From contig QQUD01000617.1 of the NCBI GenBank assembly GCA_008501785.1, forward strand, positions 1-6,052: a stretch of DNA of 6,052 bases. Reading direction: 5' to 3'. Position numbers and translations under genes: made by a program. How positions within the stretch are numbered: the first letter of the stretch is position 1; each line of letters begins with the position of its first letter. The notes under the pieces were generated by a model. The model saw only the letters and a program-made list of their open reading frames with translations. It had not been told where the DNA came from and did not search any database. This DNA comes from Chloroflexota bacterium. GTDB taxonomy: Bacteria > Chloroflexota > Anaerolineae > Promineifilales > Promineifilaceae. Positions 5,047 to 6,052 of this stretch are shown one piece after another.

Positions 5047-6052
5047 TTATAACCGAAAAATTTTGCGAACGCGGTTTAAACTTGCGACCAGTTTATCGAT
5101 TTCTGCGGTTGTGGTATGCACGTAAAAACTGGCGCGTGCTGTTGCATTGATGCACAATTTTTCGTGGAGGGGCATGGCACAATGGTGGCCGGCACGAATA
5201 GCGATACCATCTTTATCTAGCAGTTCGGAAATGTCGTGAGGATGTACGCCATCCAGCGTAAAGGCGGCGACACCCGCCCGCTGTGATGCGGGAGGGCCGA
5301 CCACTTGTAAACCTTCAACTTCACTGAGCGCTTCCAAAGCATAGTTGGTGATGAAGCTTTCGTGGGCATGAACGTTTTCCATGCCGAGCTGCGCCAGGTA
5401 ATCAACAGCAGCACCTAGTCCGATGCCTTCGGCGATGCTGGGGGTGCCTGCTTCAAATTTCCAGGGCAAATCGTTCCAGGTGGAGCCTTCGAGACGCACA
5501 CGGCGAATCATATCGCCGCCGCCCATGAATGGGGGCATAGCTTCGAGCAGCTCTTTTTTGCCAAAGAGGATGCCGATGCCGGTGGGTCCACACATTTTGT
5601 GACCAGAAAAAGCCATGAAGTCGCAATCCCAATCCTGTACGTCTACGGGCATGTGGGGTACGGCTTGAGCCGCATCAACAAAGGTAACAGCACCAACGGC
5701 TTGAGCTGCGGCAATAAGATGTTTGACGGGGTTAATGGTGCCGAGGACGTTGGAAACGGCCGTAAACCCAAACAACTTCACCTTCTCCGTCAACAGCTCA
5801 GACAAATTAGACAAATCCAACGTGCCTTGCTCCGTCACCGACACATATTTGACGGTAGCCCCCTTCTCTTCCGCTAGCATTTGCCACGGAACCAGATTCG
5901 CGTGGTGCTCCATCTCGGTGAGCAAAATTTCGTCACCAGCCTGGATGTTGGCGCGTCCCCAACTGTAGGCAACCAGGTTGAACCCTTCAGTGGCGTTACG
6001 CACGTAAATGACCTGACTTGAATCGGGGGCGTTGATGAATTGAGCAATGCGC
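5047..6052 (-). CDS. sufS: SufS-type cysteine desulfurase, 5' end outside window
   Basis: The frame stays open to the right edge, giving 335 visible residues; the family is about 405-420 long, so roughly 70-85 N-terminal residues are missing. SufS is a cytoplasmic PLP enzyme that converts L-cysteine to L-alanine and leaves a persulfide for transfer to SufU. Numbering from the edge, motifs in order are: TEMEHHAN (PLP-stacking His near residue 50); FVDAAQ, with the Asp that binds the PLP ring nitrogen (126); SGHKMCGPTGIG, with the Schiff-base Lys (152); and RAGHHCAMPL, with the catalytic Cys (291). The RxGHHCA form marks group II (SufS/CsdA) rather than IscS. Downstream sufU follows after 73 nt. 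One AACGGCCGT copy occurs at 5755-5763, where synonymous third-position choice switches abruptly. The GTG at 6001-6003 is an internal valine, not the start. Confidence 0.95.
   Translation of the reverse strand, partial: RIAQFINAPDSSQVIYVRNATEGFNLVAYSWGRANIQAGDEILLTEMEHHANLVPWQMLAEEKGATVKYVSVTEQGTLDLSNLSELLTEKVKLFGFTAVSNVLGTINPVKHLIAAAQAVGAVTFVDAAQAVPHMPVDVQDWDCDFMAFSGHKMCGPTGIGILFGKKELLEAMPPFMGGGDMIRRVRLEGSTWNDLPWKFEAGTPSIAEGIGLGAAVDYLAQLGMENVHAHESFITNYALEALSEVEGLQVVGPPASQRAGVAAFTLDGVHPHDISELLDKDGIAIRAGHHCAMPLHEKLCINATARASFYVHTTTAEIDKLVASLNRVRKIFRL
5755..5763 (+). repeat. AACGGCCGT motif, copy 5 (in sufS)
   Basis: Same orientation, followed by A. It encodes Thr-Ala-Val in the GFTAVSN segment of SufS. 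The clearest GC-skew flip in the window is centred here. Confidence 0.7.

Noticed and set aside
1..6052. CRISPR array, tRNA/rRNA genes, transposase or phage genes
   Set aside because: I looked for regularly spaced repeats, cloverleaf-like segments and mobile-element proteins on both strands and found none; the only tandem array is the coding 15-bp repeat.

Overview
This is a bacterial core-genome segment with all recognised genes on the minus strand, so genes read from right to left. In transcription order they are: the end of a SufS-type cysteine desulfurase (its 5' end lies beyond the right edge), a SufU scaffold or sulfurtransfer protein, a Rieske-type [2Fe-2S] ferredoxin, a type IIA topoisomerase A subunit (GyrA/ParC), a 41-codon orphan, a cold-shock-domain protein with an Arg/Asp repeat tail, and a thiol peroxidase (Tpx). 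The SufS-SufU pair with a Rieske ferredoxin fits SUF clusters of Gram-positive-like and deep-branching bacteria. Together with the moderate GC and the overall protein style, my best guess is Chloroflexota (Anaerolineae-like). This is an inference, not a demonstrated placement.

Layout. Positions 6052-4181 form an iron-sulfur block: SufS mobilises sulfur from cysteine, SufU accepts it, and the Rieske protein probably serves as an electron carrier. A good sigma70-type promoter (4092-4120) follows the block and drives the topoisomerase gene through a leader of about 140 nt that contains two inverted repeats. The topoisomerase gene (3945-1429) is followed after 46 nt by the 41-codon ORF (1382-1257). 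Three nucleotides further on, in the same reading frame, comes the GTG-started cold-shock gene (1253-783). A 244-nt gap with two inverted repeats then leads into tpx (538-17).

The window is mostly housekeeping, and I see no defence island, CRISPR array, transposase or phage gene. Four things do not fit a routine annotation. First, the 9-mer AACGGCCGT occurs five times in 6 kb, always in the same orientation and always inside a coding region. It accounts for every CGGCCG in the window and tends to sit where local GC skew flips, so it behaves like a HIP1-style genome-wide motif. Second, the topoisomerase A subunit has two substitutions in its quinolone-contact helix and no recognisable GyrA-box in the first C-terminal blade. 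Third, the 41-aa ORF and the cold-shock gene are in frame and separated by a single TAA. Fourth, the gaps of more than about 70 nt all carry long, mostly perfect inverted repeats without the U-tracts expected of terminators.
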